Part shown: positions 10,595 through 20,255 of the stretch, piece by piece | How positions within the stretch are numbered: position 1 is the first letter of the stretch | How the letters are laid out: each line of letters opens with the position of its first letter | DNA from: Paenibacillus cymbidii | Lineage (GTDB): Bacteria > Bacillota > Bacilli > Paenibacillales > NBRC-103111 | Length of the DNA: 64,000 nt | Direction of reading: 5' to 3' | Assembly: GCF_004764705.1 (NCBI RefSeq) | Contig: NZ_SHLX01000003.1 | Span: 248,001-312,000 of the forward strand | Translations under genes and position numbers: made by a program | Notes under the pieces: model-generated | The model's database searches: none | What the model saw: only the letters and a program-made list of their open reading frames with translations | Told to the model about the DNA's origin: nothing

Positions 10595-11734
10595 ATGAGC
10601 ACCCGGAATACGATATCCGCCGCCCAAATGGGCTATTTGCTGACCGCCGGAACGACAGGATCGGCCATCGTCTATATTCCCAATCCGCTTACGGAATCCG
10701 CGCGGAACGGGGCCTGGCTGTCGCTTATGATCGCGTATGGATTCGGTATGCTGCTGCTCGCCGGGATTGTATACTGGTACCGGGCCAACAACGGGCTCAG
10801 CCCCGTTGCCTACAGCAGGCTCCTGGCAGGCCGAATCGCTGCGGCAGCCGTCGCCGTCCCGCTTGCGGCGATGCTGCTGTTTGCCATTCCGGCGATCGTC
10901 GTCGGCATCAGCGACTTTTTTACCGTCACGATGATGAGAGAAACGCCGGCATACGTGTTCAACGGCGTCACGTTCCTGATCGCGGCGCTTACGGTGCGCG
11001 CCGGTATTGAAGTGATGGCGCGCATGTTTACTGTCCTGGTGCTAATCATGTTCGTTTTCTCCATCATTGTCATGCTGCTCGCATGGACCGCTTACCAGCC
11101 GGCATTCCTGCTTCCGCTGCTGCCGGAAGGCGCAAGGCAAGTCGCCCATGCCGCTTATATAACAGCCGGATTCCCGTTCGGCGAAATCGTGTTGTACGCC
11201 ATGCTGCTCCCGTTCGTGCAGAAGGAGCCGAACCGCTCGTTGCCTCGTTGCCTTTTCGGCTCGCTTACGGTCACCTTCTTGATGTTGACACTGTCGACCG
11301 TTTGCACGATTATGGCGTACGGACCGTCTTCCGGCTTCTACAAATATTCGCTCTACATGCTGGCCCGGGAAATCCAGGTCCAGGACATCATCCAGCGGGT
11401 CGAATCGGTCATCGGCATGGCGCTCATTTTTGGCTCTTATATGAAAGCAGCGTTGTTCCTGTTCATTCTCGACCGGATTCTCATTGAGCTCTTTCGTCCG
11501 CGCCGCGAAACGATGTTTCTGATGCCGATCACAATGGCGGGACTGCTGCTGTCGCAAACAATGTTCGACAACCAGGCCGATTTCAACGAGCTGGTGTATG
11601 TCGTTTGGCCGTTTATCGTCCTGATCGTCAGCTGCACGCTGATCGCGCTGTTGGCGTTGTTGACGGCATTTCAGAAGAGAAGGCGTGCCGCGACGGGATT
11701 GGCGGCTGAAGGGGGGGAAACGGATGAAGCCTGA
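10595..11734 (+). CDS. GerB-type germinant receptor permease subunit
   Basis: A 379-residue integral membrane protein with about ten hydrophobic segments, of the spore-germination GerAB/GerBB/GerKB family related to amino-acid permeases; the start TISAAQMGYLL and the early IPNPLTESA are typical. It should sit in the inner spore membrane and bind the germinant. ATG 10595 is chosen because GAGGA lies 6 bases upstream; ATGs at 10559 and 10583 are in frame. Gene order here is B-A-C, found in several Paenibacillus receptors. Its end overlaps the frame of the next gene. Confidence 0.9.
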   Translation: MSTRNTISAAQMGYLLTAGTTGSAIVYIPNPLTESARNGAWLSLMIAYGFGMLLLAGIVYWYRANNGLSPVAYSRLLAGRIAAAAVAVPLAAMLLFAIPAIVVGISDFFTVTMMRETPAYVFNGVTFLIAALTVRAGIEVMARMFTVLVLIMFVFSIIVMLLAWTAYQPAFLLPLLPEGARQVAHAAYITAGFPFGEIVLYAMLLPFVQKEPNRSLPRCLFGSLTVTFLMLTLSTVCTIMAYGPSSGFYKYSLYMLAREIQVQDIIQRVESVIGMALIFGSYMKAALFLFILDRILIELFRPRRETMFLMPITMAGLLLSQTMFDNQADFNELVYVVWPFIVLIVSCTLIALLALLTAFQKRRRAATGLAAEGGETDEA

Positions 11735-13235
11735 AGCAGGATTTACGGACGACTCGATATCGTTTCTCCTGGAGGACAACGAGCGCCGCTTGTCGGATAC
11801 GTTTCGCGGCTGCGGGGACATCGTCATCCTTCCCTGGCAATACGGGCCCGATTTCGAATATGCCGCCTCCACCGTTTATTGCGAGTCGTTCGTCAAGAAC
11901 AAGAAGTCGAACTTTTTGCGGGACACGATGCAAAATTTGACTACGCTCGAGGTGGGCGATACGTCGGCGATCACGCTCGAGCGGATCGTCCGATTTTTCG
12001 AGCATCACGGCGTAACGAACAAGTCGGCGTTCGTGACGGATAGCGTCCAAACGGCGATCGAACGGGTATTGGATGGACACGTTGTCGTTTTTTTCGACGG
12101 CTGGAATCGGGCGGTCAGCTACCCCGCGAACGATACGAAGACGCGGGAAGTGGGCGAACCCGTCAACGAGTCGGTCGTCCAGGGGCCACGCGAAGGCACG
12201 ATTGAAAATATGGACGTCAATCTCGCCATGCTGCGCCAGCGCGTCAAATCGCCGCAGTTCAAAGTCGAGTTCCGGCACGCGGGGGCCGATCTGAAGACGA
12301 GAATGGCTTTCGTCTATTTGGAGCATGCCGTCAAGCCGCAGGTACTGGCCGAATTTCACAGTCGTCTGGAAGGCATTGAGCAGGTTGACGTCATGGAAAC
12401 GTCCCATATCGAAGATTGGATAGAAGACGTGACGTATTCCCCGTTTCCGCAGCACCGGTATACCGAACGGACGGATACGGCGGCGGCGGCACTGCTGGAC
12501 GGCAAAATATTGACGTTGGTCGACAATACACCGATGATTCTGATCACCCCTGCCACGTTCGTCGAGTTTTTCGGGACGAGCGAGGATTATTACGTCAGGA
12601 CCGTATATGCCACGATGATCCGGTTTTTGCGGATTGGAGCGTTTTTTATCGCGCTGCTGTTGCCGAGCATCTATATTGCGCTGTCGACGTTTCATCCCGA
12701 ATTGATTCCTACGGTGCTGCTGCTCGCCATTCTCGACACGCGGGAGGGGATTCCGTTCCCGGCGCTGTTCGAGGCGTTGATTATGGAGATCACCTTCGAA
12801 TTGCTGCGGGAGGCCGGCATTCGCTTGCCGAAGCCGATCGGTTCGGCGGTCAGCATCGTCGGCGCGCTCGTTATCGGGCAAGCGGCCATACAGGCGAGAA
12901 TTGCGTCGCCGATCATGGTGATCGTCGTGGCGCTCACCGGCATTGCGTCTTTCGCCATTCCCCACTACGAGATGGGTATCGCTCTGCGCGTGCTGCGTTT
13001 TCCGCTGATGCTCGTGGTCGGCGCTCTCGGTTTTTTTGGGTTGATGGCCGGGTTTTTGGTCATTTTTTTGCATTTGTGCAGCATGTACACGCTCGGCGAG
13101 CCGTATTTGCAGTCGCTTGCGCCACTGCGAGTGAAAGATTTGCGGGATGTGTTCGTCCGGGCGCCGATCAAACAGATGCTCCGCAAACCGAGAAATCCCC
13201 GTTTGCTCGGCAATCCCCGCCGCGACAATCGATAG
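11724..13235 (+). CDS. GerA-type germinant receptor subunit
   Basis: A 503-residue protein of the GerAA/GerKA family: a large soluble N-terminal part, then about five membrane segments from residue 290 onward, and a short basic tail. Typical strings are ENMDVNLAMLRQRVK, the family's substitution of the ENxxxLR motif, and LLPSIYIALSTFHPELIP at the start of the membrane part. It forms the receptor with the B and C subunits in the inner spore membrane. Start ATG 11724 behind a GGGGGGG site; it overlaps the end of the B gene by 11 bases, showing tight coupling. Confidence 0.94.
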   Translation: MKPEAGFTDDSISFLLEDNERRLSDTFRGCGDIVILPWQYGPDFEYAASTVYCESFVKNKKSNFLRDTMQNLTTLEVGDTSAITLERIVRFFEHHGVTNKSAFVTDSVQTAIERVLDGHVVVFFDGWNRAVSYPANDTKTREVGEPVNESVVQGPREGTIENMDVNLAMLRQRVKSPQFKVEFRHAGADLKTRMAFVYLEHAVKPQVLAEFHSRLEGIEQVDVMETSHIEDWIEDVTYSPFPQHRYTERTDTAAAALLDGKILTLVDNTPMILITPATFVEFFGTSEDYYVRTVYATMIRFLRIGAFFIALLLPSIYIALSTFHPELIPTVLLLAILDTREGIPFPALFEALIMEITFELLREAGIRLPKPIGSAVSIVGALVIGQAAIQARIASPIMVIVVALTGIASFAIPHYEMGIALRVLRFPLMLVVGALGFFGLMAGFLVIFLHLCSMYTLGEPYLQSLAPLRVKDLRDVFVRAPIKQMLRKPRNPRLLGNPRRDNR

Positions 13236-13250
13236 GAAAGCAGGGAGAGC

Positions 13251-14423
13251 ATGGTCAAAACGATATTGGCCGCGTGTCTGCTCGTTGCTGCGGGAGTCGG
13301 TACGACCGGCTGCTGGAGCAGCTTCGAGTTGATCGAAAGAGGCTTCGTGCAGGCGGCCGCCATCGATCTGACAGAAGACGGCAACGTCCGGCTGATTTCG
13401 CACGTTTACAAGCCCGGCGGCGGGACGACATCGCTCAAGAGCGATATCGGGCCTTCCTATGTCGACTTGACGACGACCGGCAGCACCGTTTTCGATGCGG
13501 TACGGAAGGTGTCGCTGCAGTTGGGGCGCAAGCTGCAGTGGAGCCACATGCGAATTTTGCTCATTGGCGAAGAGGTAGCCCGATCGGAAAATATCGGCAA
13601 CGTCCTTGATTTTTTTTACCGCGACCATGAACCGAGAGGAACGATTGACGTCATTCTGACGAAAGGACAAGCCGGCGACTATTTGACGCTGCGGCCGATG
13701 ATCGAAAGCACCATGGGCCAGCAGCTGTTGCGCGTGGAGGAAATCGGGACGTTGGAATCGGGCCAAACGATCAACGTTACCGTCACGAAGCTGAAAATCC
13801 GCTCAAGCGCCGAAGTGCCGGCCGAAATGCTCCCGCTCCTGGCGTTTAAGAACGGGGGAAAAAACGTCGTCGTTTCGGGATTGGCAACTGTGGATTTGGC
13901 GAAAGGGAAGTTGACCGGGACTATCCCGCTAGCCAACGTCCAAAGCGCGCTTATGCTGAGCGGCAAGTTCAAGCGCGGCATTATCGACGTACCTTGCGGG
14001 AAGGAACGGAAGCCGGCAAACTCCGGTTACGATTCCTTCGAAGTTGGACGTACGAAGGCGAAGCTGACCCCGGTCGTAGCGGGAGACGCGCTGCGGGTCG
14101 GCTTCCGTCTTGAACTGGAAGGTTCGGCTGGCGAGCTGGTTTGCTCGAAAGCCGATACGAAGGAAGAAGTGCGGCAGTTTGCGGAGCGCGTGGAGCAGAC
14201 GGTCGAGCGGCAAATCCGGGACACGGTCAAGCTGCTGCAGAGCGAACGATCGGACGTGATCGGTGTCGGCATGAAGGTGTTTCGCCAGCACAGCCGGGTA
14301 TGGAAAAGATGGAAGCCTGATTGGGAAAGGCGCTTTGCCGAAAGCGAGTTCGATATCAGCGTCAAGGCGATCGTCAAAAGCACCGGCACGACGATTGGCA
14401 AGCCGTTCTCCGAAGCGAAATGA
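13251..14423 (+). CDS. GerC-type germinant receptor lipoprotein
   Basis: A 390-residue GerAC/GerKC-family lipoprotein. The signal peptide ends at C21 (context TTGC), and CWSSFELIERGFVQA matches the family start C-W-x-x-x-E-L. The C-terminus shows the expected D-Ix-GxG context (DVIGVGMKVFRQH). It is anchored on the outer face of the inner spore membrane and completes the receptor. It starts 15 bases after the A subunit. The operon ends here at a GC-rich hairpin shared with the convergent SDR gene. Confidence 0.94.
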   Translation: MVKTILAACLLVAAGVGTTGCWSSFELIERGFVQAAAIDLTEDGNVRLISHVYKPGGGTTSLKSDIGPSYVDLTTTGSTVFDAVRKVSLQLGRKLQWSHMRILLIGEEVARSENIGNVLDFFYRDHEPRGTIDVILTKGQAGDYLTLRPMIESTMGQQLLRVEEIGTLESGQTINVTVTKLKIRSSAEVPAEMLPLLAFKNGGKNVVVSGLATVDLAKGKLTGTIPLANVQSALMLSGKFKRGIIDVPCGKERKPANSGYDSFEVGRTKAKLTPVVAGDALRVGFRLELEGSAGELVCSKADTKEEVRQFAERVEQTVERQIRDTVKLLQSERSDVIGVGMKVFRQHSRVWKRWKPDWERRFAESEFDISVKAIVKSTGTTIGKPFSEAK

Positions 14424-14427
14424 AACA

Positions 14428-14449
14428 GCCGGCTGCAAGGGCAGCCGGC
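14428..14449. terminator. hairpin between convergent ger operon and SDR gene
   Basis: GCCGGCTGC and GCAGCCGGC make a perfect 9-bp stem with an AAGG loop. On the minus strand it is followed by TGTTTCATTT, so it is a better terminator for the SDR gene than for the germination operon. Confidence 0.6.
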
Positions 14450-14476
14450 CGTCAATTCTGTTGGGATGGCGCCGTT

Positions 14477-15241
14477 TTACAGCTCGCTGGCGTTGGCCAG
14501 ATGGCCGCCGTCGACGACGAGCGTTGCGCCGGTGACGTACGAAGCTTCGTCGGACGCGAGGAACAGGAACGCGTTCGCCACTTCGCGAATCGTGCCGAGC
14601 CGGCCCATAGGCGTACGCGCCGTGAGGTGCAGCGAGTTGTTCTCCTTCTGCTTCAGCTCGCGGTCAAGCGGTGTATCGATGAAGCCCGGCGCCACGCCGT
14701 TCACGCGAATGCCGTGCGCCGCCAGTTCGGCCGCCATCGACTGCGTCAACAGCACGACGCCGCCCTTGGATGCGTTGTAATGCGCCAGCATCGAGCTGCC
14801 GCCGAGCCCGTTCTTGGATGCCATATTGACGATGGCGCCTCCGGTCCCTTGTTCGACGAGCCGGCGGGAGACGAGTTGGCTCAGCACGAACATGCCTTTC
14901 AGGTTGATGTCGATCACGCGGTCCCAATGGTCCGCAGGAATGTTCAGGAACGGCTCGCGGTAAGCGATGCCCGCATTGTTGATGAGAATGTCGAGCCCGC
15001 CCCACACGCTCCATGCCGCCGCCGCCGCTTCCGCGATCTGCCCGGGATCGGACAGGTCGCAAACGAGCGAAGCGACGTCGAACCCGCGCTCCTTTAGCTC
15101 CGCTTCTGCCTGCTTCAGTTCTTCGAGGCGCACGTCGAGCAGCACGACGCGGGCGCCCTCCTCCGCAAACCGTTCGGCAACGCCTTTGCCGATTCCCCGA
15201 GCGCCGCCGGTAACGAGCGCCCGTTTTCCTTGTAACCGCAT
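14477..15241 (-). CDS. short-chain dehydrogenase/reductase
   Basis: A 254-residue classical SDR. Cofactor loop TGGARGIG near residue 12, NNAG near 87, catalytic Ser in NMAS and the Y-x3-K motif YNASK, then the PGFIDT stretch after the active site. The DVR sequence after strand 2 suggests NAD(H). The downstream ATG (coordinate 15241) is preferred because CAGGAAGG is at a proper distance from it and abuts the upstream one. It is divergent from an IclR regulator, which suggests it oxidises a sugar, sugar acid or alcohol that induces it. Substrate unknown. Confidence 0.9.
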   Translation of the reverse strand: MRLQGKRALVTGGARGIGKGVAERFAEEGARVVLLDVRLEELKQAEAELKERGFDVASLVCDLSDPGQIAEAAAAAWSVWGGLDILINNAGIAYREPFLNIPADHWDRVIDINLKGMFVLSQLVSRRLVEQGTGGAIVNMASKNGLGGSSMLAHYNASKGGVVLLTQSMAAELAAHGIRVNGVAPGFIDTPLDRELKQKENNSLHLTARTPMGRLGTIREVANAFLFLASDEASYVTGATLVVDGGHLANASEL

Positions 15242-15300
15242 GATGGTCATCCTTCCTGCTTATGTTGATAATAAGTTTCGCTTAATATAATAATCGAAGA

Positions 15301-15312
15301 TCAATATATTGA
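15301..15312. promoter_or_regulatory. 12-bp palindrome, candidate IclR operator
   Basis: TCAATATATTGA is a perfect palindrome between the divergent SDR and IclR genes, flanked by GA and AC. Its position upstream of the SDR gene fits regulator binding, but this is inference. Confidence 0.35.
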
Positions 15313-15334
15313 ACATAGCGGTTTCTCCCGCCGG

Positions 15335-15386
15335 TTGTCAAGTAGGCAGCGCACAATTGACAATCGCAAGCTTTCCTATTTATAGT
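15335..15386 (+). promoter_or_regulatory. promoter of the IclR gene with overlapping inverted repeat
   Basis: TTGACA (15357-15362) and TATAGT (15381-15386) are 18 bases apart, a good sigma-A promoter. The inverted repeat TTGTCAA (15335-15341) and TTGACAA (15357-15363) covers the -35 box, a layout that would suit autoregulation. Confidence 0.6.
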
Positions 15387-15457
15387 TAGACAAAAGGCTT
15401 GTTCAACCGATTAACAGCCAGCCGGCGAAACAAGCCGTTTGCAACGGAGGGACTCAT

Positions 15458-16243
15458 ATGGCGCAAGGGACGAAAGATTATTCGGTTCCGGCATTGGAGA
15501 AATCGATCATGATTTTGAACGCGCTCGCCGAGGCGGAGCTGTCGACAAGCGACTTGCACCTGCAGCTCAAGCTGCCGAAGTCGACGACGTTCGTCATTCT
15601 CAATACGCTCGAGCAGCACGCGATCATCCAGAAATCGCCGGAAGGCAAATACCGGCTTGGTCACGGCGTGCTGCGCTGGGGCATGAGCTATTTCAAATCG
15701 ATGGATGTGGTGAGAATCGCCCGTCCGCTGCTGGAGCGGCTTGTGTCCGGCACGCCGTTTACGGCCCATCTGGCGGCGCCGGTCGACAACAAGCCGGTTT
15801 ATGTCGACAAGGTGGAAGGCGGCGGATTCGTCCGTTTCGCCACGGCGATCGGGCAGACGCAGCCGCTGTTCCGCTCCGCCGTCGGCAAAGCGATGGCGTC
15901 CGACTGGACGGAGGAGCAGCTGCGCGGCTTTCTGCTCGAAGAGGGGCAAGGAGCGGCCGACCCGGGCAAAATCGAACGGGAACTCGCCAAAATGAGGGAG
16001 GATGCGCAATTTGTCCGCGAGCACGGGTTCGTCGTCGAAGACGAGGAGTTCGAGGAAGGCGTCCGCTGCGTCGGAGCGCCGATTCGCGGCGCCAATGGCG
16101 GCATTGTCGCGTCGCTCAGCATCACGGCGCTGATCAAGGATTTGCCGGTCGTCAAGTTTATCGCCGTCGGCAACGCCGTCAAGGACACCGCCGGGCAAAT
16201 TTCCCGCGAGCTTGGCTACCGAGGCGGCATTTCGGACGTTTGA
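15458..16243 (+). CDS. IclR-family transcriptional regulator
   Basis: A 261-residue regulator with an N-terminal winged helix (residues about 8-65; SVPALEKSIMILNAL and KLPKSTTFVILNTLEQ as recognition helix) and a C-terminal GAF-like ligand domain (RSAVGKAMAS, then GVRCVGAPIRGANG, both family hallmarks). It is divergent from the SDR gene with a 216-base intergenic region that holds two inverted repeats, so it probably controls that gene and itself. Start ATG 15458 behind ACGGAGGG. Effector unknown. Confidence 0.93.
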   Translation: MAQGTKDYSVPALEKSIMILNALAEAELSTSDLHLQLKLPKSTTFVILNTLEQHAIIQKSPEGKYRLGHGVLRWGMSYFKSMDVVRIARPLLERLVSGTPFTAHLAAPVDNKPVYVDKVEGGGFVRFATAIGQTQPLFRSAVGKAMASDWTEEQLRGFLLEEGQGAADPGKIERELAKMREDAQFVREHGFVVEDEEFEEGVRCVGAPIRGANGGIVASLSITALIKDLPVVKFIAVGNAVKDTAGQISRELGYRGGISDV

Positions 16244-16375
16244 GGCTTATTGGCTCCGCCAGGACCCGAATCGGAGCGGCGCAAAGCAAATTTGTTGGTT
16301 GGCGGAAGGGAGAATGCTGCGCTTTGTGCAATGTATCTGCTCAGCGAGGGCGGGAGGCTGTCTACCGTTCGGGCA

Positions 16376-17953
16376 TCAGCTTCTCTGCCGGATCCGCTCG
16401 AGCAAGCCGATCACGGTGCCCTGCTGCGGATCGAGTTCGAGTGCAAGCAAAGCGCAATGCTCCGCTTCCTCCCATTCCTCCAAATAATAATGGCACGAGC
16501 CGAGGTAGTAGTATATTTTGACATCCGGGCCGTAATGGCGCAGCGCCAGCTGCAAATACGCGATCGCTTCGCGTTCCTCGTCCAGCGCATAAAGCAGCAT
16601 CCCGATATACAGGGCGAGATGCTCTTTTTCCCCGATCGGATAGTAGTTGTCCCACAGCTCGATCGTTGCGCGCCTCCAGGCGACGACGGGGAAGCTTCCT
16701 TGCTCCTGCTCGATTCTGGCGAACAGATGGGGGAAATAATCGAGGAAAGATTTGGCGTCCCACTTCGTCCACCTCGCATAAGCAAGCAACTGCTCCCCCG
16801 TAAGCTTGGCGTAGTCCGATTTGATCGCTTCCCGCAGCGTATAGTAGTCGTCCGGGCCGAATTGCGCGATCGTTTCGCCGAACGCGAACCGCGTTTGGGC
16901 GAGCGGGTCTCCCGGCCGTCCATGAAGCAAGCCGACGACGCCGATGTGCGCGTGATAGCCGCCTTCCGTATGCAGCATTTCGCCGCCGAGCAAGCCGGCA
17001 AACCGTCCGAGCGCATGGAAATTGACGTTCATCGAGATGCTGCCGTGTTTGATGATCGCGGGCAGCGCCATGCCTTCCAGCGAGCGCTTGTCGACCGCGC
17101 CCTTGTCCGCCGCCAGCAGCAGCAAACGACCGTCGCCTAGTCGAAGCAGCTTCTCGACGCACCGCATCGCCGCAATCGGCAGCGTAAACGAAAGGTTGGC
17201 AAATTGCGCCGCATACGAATGCAGCACCCGATTCGCCGCTTCGCTGTCGTAGTATTGTTCCGCAGCATCCGCAGGCAGCGGCTCCAGGTCGAACTCCGCC
17301 TCCAGCCGCGACAGCAGCGCCGGATCGCGGGGATCGGCTTCTTCCGCCTCCGACGATACGGAAACGAGGCACTCAAACAGCTGTTCGTTTTCGATCACGA
17401 ACGCATCGTGCGGGATGCTGTCGAACACGTAGCCCGCGATGACGACCAGCGAATCGCCCGGCGTCCCGCCGGCGATTGCCGCGCCGCTGCCGCGAAGGAC
17501 GATCGTGTCGTCATGCTGCGCGTCGAACATGGCAAAATCGAGCGTCCCGCTTGCGACGAACGGCGCCAGCTTGTCGTGGCGCTCCCAGAAGGCGACGTTG
17601 CTTTCGGCGAAATCGGTCATGACGTAAGTGTAGCGGACTTGCCGCAGCGGCGGCAACGCGCACAACCGGGCCAGCTCGCGGAGCAAGTGATAGCTGAACC
17701 TGCCCGATCCCGTGCCTAGCTCCACGATGTACAGCCGCGCTTCCGGATCGCGGTCCGGCCGCTCCAGCCAATCGCGCATGTAGCCGGCGATGACGGCGGC
17801 GAATGCACCCGCCATGAACGGATTGCTCGTGATATAATGCGGCACCGTGCCGCCCGACCAGGCGCCGGGCCCCGCAGCCGCAAAATAGCGGCGCTGCAGT
17901 TCCCACATGACCGACGCCGACAGCGGCTTGCCCGATTCCAGCCAATAGGCCAA
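16376..17953 (-). CDS. MidA-like SAM methyltransferase with C-terminal TPR region
   Basis: A 525-residue protein. The N-terminal third is a Rossmann SAM-binding fold with ELGTGSGRFSYHLL (about residues 74-87) and a following MTDF, as in the MidA/NDUFAF7 (PF02636) group that methylates arginine in a partner protein. The last 100 residues contain helical TPR-like pairs (ALYIGMLLYALDEEREAIAYLQLALRH is read here as two helices). Start is TTG 17953, five bases behind AGGAGGGG. It is divergent from the AAA+ ATPase gene with a 154-base gap. Methyl acceptor unknown; a link to the ATPase is positional only. Confidence 0.75.
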   Translation of the reverse strand: MAYWLESGKPLSASVMWELQRRYFAAAGPGAWSGGTVPHYITSNPFMAGAFAAVIAGYMRDWLERPDRDPEARLYIVELGTGSGRFSYHLLRELARLCALPPLRQVRYTYVMTDFAESNVAFWERHDKLAPFVASGTLDFAMFDAQHDDTIVLRGSGAAIAGGTPGDSLVVIAGYVFDSIPHDAFVIENEQLFECLVSVSSEAEEADPRDPALLSRLEAEFDLEPLPADAAEQYYDSEAANRVLHSYAAQFANLSFTLPIAAMRCVEKLLRLGDGRLLLLAADKGAVDKRSLEGMALPAIIKHGSISMNVNFHALGRFAGLLGGEMLHTEGGYHAHIGVVGLLHGRPGDPLAQTRFAFGETIAQFGPDDYYTLREAIKSDYAKLTGEQLLAYARWTKWDAKSFLDYFPHLFARIEQEQGSFPVVAWRRATIELWDNYYPIGEKEHLALYIGMLLYALDEEREAIAYLQLALRHYGPDVKIYYYLGSCHYYLEEWEEAEHCALLALELDPQQGTVIGLLERIRQRS

Positions 17954-18026
17954 ACGAACCCCTCCTACTCATAGTTACTGTACCTTGAAACAAGTCTCGG
18001 AGCAAATCGAATTTTCACGAAAAATG

Positions 18027-18057
18027 TTGTTAACGCCGGGGCCAGGAATGGTATGAT
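18027..18057 (+). promoter_or_regulatory. promoter of the AAA+ ATPase gene
   Basis: TTGTTA and TATGAT are 19 bases apart; the -10 is extended (TGG before TATGAT), which compensates the long spacer. Confidence 0.5.
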
Positions 18058-18107
18058 GGGAGAGTCAGAAATGCGAGACAACGGGGAATAGGCATATAGG
18101 AGGGATT

Positions 18108-20234
18108 TTGCTGGAAGGCCTGACGACAATGCCTTATGCCAACATGTGGGACTATTACGCCGAGGCCTGTACGCTGCTGGATAGGCGATTGAACGAGCTG
18201 GTCCGCGAGCACGCGGCGGATGCGGGCGAACCGGCGCCGCCCGGCGCGCTTGCCGCGCCCGACCCGGAAGCGCAAGAGGACGGGCTTGCGGCGATCATCG
18301 CGGGGCGTGCGGCGGCGAGCGCCGAAGCCGGCATTTATTTGCCGCTGCCGTACATCGCCGGATTGTTCGGCTTGACCGCCTTCGAAACGTACGTAGTCCT
18401 GTGCGCGTTTGCCGTGGAGCTGGATCGCAAGTACGAGACAGCGTACGGCTATTTGTTGGACGCGAGGCAGGCCAAAGGACCGTCCGTGGACACGGTGCTG
18501 CGCCTGTATTACGGCACGGAAGGCGCGGAAGCGGAGCGATGGGAAGCGCGCAAGGCGTTTGCCGCGGACGGCACGCTGCGGCGGTTCTTCCTGCGGGCCG
18601 AAAAGGACCGCGGCCAGAACGCGCTTTCGGCGCCGCTTCAACTGGAGGAGCGAATCGTATCGTTTCTGCTTGGCGCGGGCGGCATCGACGCGCGGATCGA
18701 GCCGTTCGCGCGGTTTCACGATCCGGCGGAGACGCTGCCCGGGCTGCTGATCGGCCGGGAGGCGCAGACGCGGCTGCAGGAGTATACGGACGCCTACTTC
18801 CTTCAGGCGGGTTCGGCGGGCGAACCGAAGCCGTATATCCTGTTTTCCGTTTGGGGACAGACCGGAGCCGGCAAACTGCTGCAAGTGAAGCACTTTGCCC
18901 GTCATTTTGACCAACGGCTGCTGATCGTCGACTTGCGGCGAATGCTTGCGGATGCGGTTCCGTTCGAAACGGCGGTGAAGCTGGCGCTGCTGGAAGCCGT
19001 CCTGCAGCGGGTGCTGCCGGTGTTTGCCCATTTCGAGGAGCTGCTGGAGGAAGGCGAAGCCGTAAAGAAGAAGCGGCTGCACCTGCTGGACGCCATCCGC
19101 CGGACGCGTTCGATCGTCTTCGTGTTGTCCGCGCGGCAATGGAAACCGGCCGAAGCGGTGCTGCCGGTATTCGTCGAGATCGAGCTGCCGGTTCCCGCCG
19201 CCCTCGAGCGGGCGATGCTGTGGGAGCATTTTGCCCGGGGCCGCAGCGTAGGCGATAAGGTCGATTGGGGCGTCATGGCCAGCAAGTTCCGGTTTACGCC
19301 GGGGCAGATCGCGCACGCGCTCGATTCGGCGGAGCAGCTCGCCGCCTGGAACCGGATGGAACGGCGGCTGCATATGGAGGAGCTTCACCAGGCGTGTTAC
19401 GTGCAGACGCAGCACAAGCTGGACACGAAGGCGAAGCGGCTGACGCCGCGACATACGTGGGACCGGCTCATTCTGCCCGCGGAGCAGAAGGACGAGCTGC
19501 GCCATGCCTGCAACCAGATGAAATACCGTCACGTCGTGTATGGCAAATGGGGCTTCGACCAGCGGCTGTCCTACGGCACCGGGCTGAGCATGTTGTTCTC
19601 CGGCCCGCCGGGCACGGGCAAAACGATGGCCGCGGAAGTGATCGCCAAGGAGCTGTATCTGGAAATTTACCGGATCGACTTGTCCCAGGTAATCAGCAAA
19701 TACATCGGCGAAACGGAAAAAAACTTGCAGGAAATTTTTCGCGAGGCGGCCCACAGCCATGCGATTTTGTTCTTCGACGAGGCGGACGCCTTGTTTAGCA
19801 AGCGGTCCGAAGTGAAAGACGCCAACGACAAATACGCCAACATGGAAGTCGCTTATTTGCTGCAGAAGATGGAAGAGTACGAAGGCATCTCGATCATGGC
19901 GACGAACCTGCAGCAAAATATCGACGAAGCGTTCATCCGCCGCATTTCGTACGTGATCAAATTCCCTTTCCCCGACGCGGACGATCGCGAGCGGCTGTGG
20001 CGCTCGATGATTCCGCAGGATGCGCCCCAGCGGGGGCTCGATTACCGGCTGATCGCCGAACGGATCGAGCTGGCGGGCGGCAATATCAAGAACATCGCCG
20101 TTTCCGCGGCGTTTATGGCCGCCGAGGAAGGCGGCGCGATCGGCATGCGCCACATCGCGCAGGCGGCGAAGTACGAGCTGAAAAAAACCGGCCGCATCGT
20201 CATGAAGGAATTTTGGGACGAAGCGTTCGATTGA
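18108..20234 (+). CDS. AAA+ ATPase of the extracellular contractile injection system (Afp15) type
   Basis: A 708-residue protein. Residues 60-230 look like the winged-helix N-terminal part of Afp15-like ATPases (LPLPYIAGLFGLTAFE, then ELDRKYETAYGYL). A first, degenerate P-loop domain has GQTGAGKL at 250-257, lacking the Ser/Thr after the lysine. The second AAA domain is intact: GPPGTGKT (499-506), Walker B ILFFDEAD (553-560) and a sensor/arginine-finger region (FIRRIS). In injection systems this ATPase sits at the operon end and its role is unclear. No sheath, tube or baseplate gene is in the window. TTG 18108, four bases after AGGAGG, is preferred to ATG 18129. Confidence 0.85.
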   Translation: MLEGLTTMPYANMWDYYAEACTLLDRRLNELVREHAADAGEPAPPGALAAPDPEAQEDGLAAIIAGRAAASAEAGIYLPLPYIAGLFGLTAFETYVVLCAFAVELDRKYETAYGYLLDARQAKGPSVDTVLRLYYGTEGAEAERWEARKAFAADGTLRRFFLRAEKDRGQNALSAPLQLEERIVSFLLGAGGIDARIEPFARFHDPAETLPGLLIGREAQTRLQEYTDAYFLQAGSAGEPKPYILFSVWGQTGAGKLLQVKHFARHFDQRLLIVDLRRMLADAVPFETAVKLALLEAVLQRVLPVFAHFEELLEEGEAVKKKRLHLLDAIRRTRSIVFVLSARQWKPAEAVLPVFVEIELPVPAALERAMLWEHFARGRSVGDKVDWGVMASKFRFTPGQIAHALDSAEQLAAWNRMERRLHMEELHQACYVQTQHKLDTKAKRLTPRHTWDRLILPAEQKDELRHACNQMKYRHVVYGKWGFDQRLSYGTGLSMLFSGPPGTGKTMAAEVIAKELYLEIYRIDLSQVISKYIGETEKNLQEIFREAAHSHAILFFDEADALFSKRSEVKDANDKYANMEVAYLLQKMEEYEGISIMATNLQQNIDEAFIRRISYVIKFPFPDADDRERLWRSMIPQDAPQRGLDYRLIAERIELAGGNIKNIAVSAAFMAAEEGGAIGMRHIAQAAKYELKKTGRIVMKEFWDEAFD

Positions 20235-20255
20235 AAAAGGGACGGAGGGAACATC

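Noticed and set aside
11628..13766. 712-codon open frame on the minus strand
   Set aside because: Antisense to the GerA- and GerC-type genes; composition-driven and without motifs.
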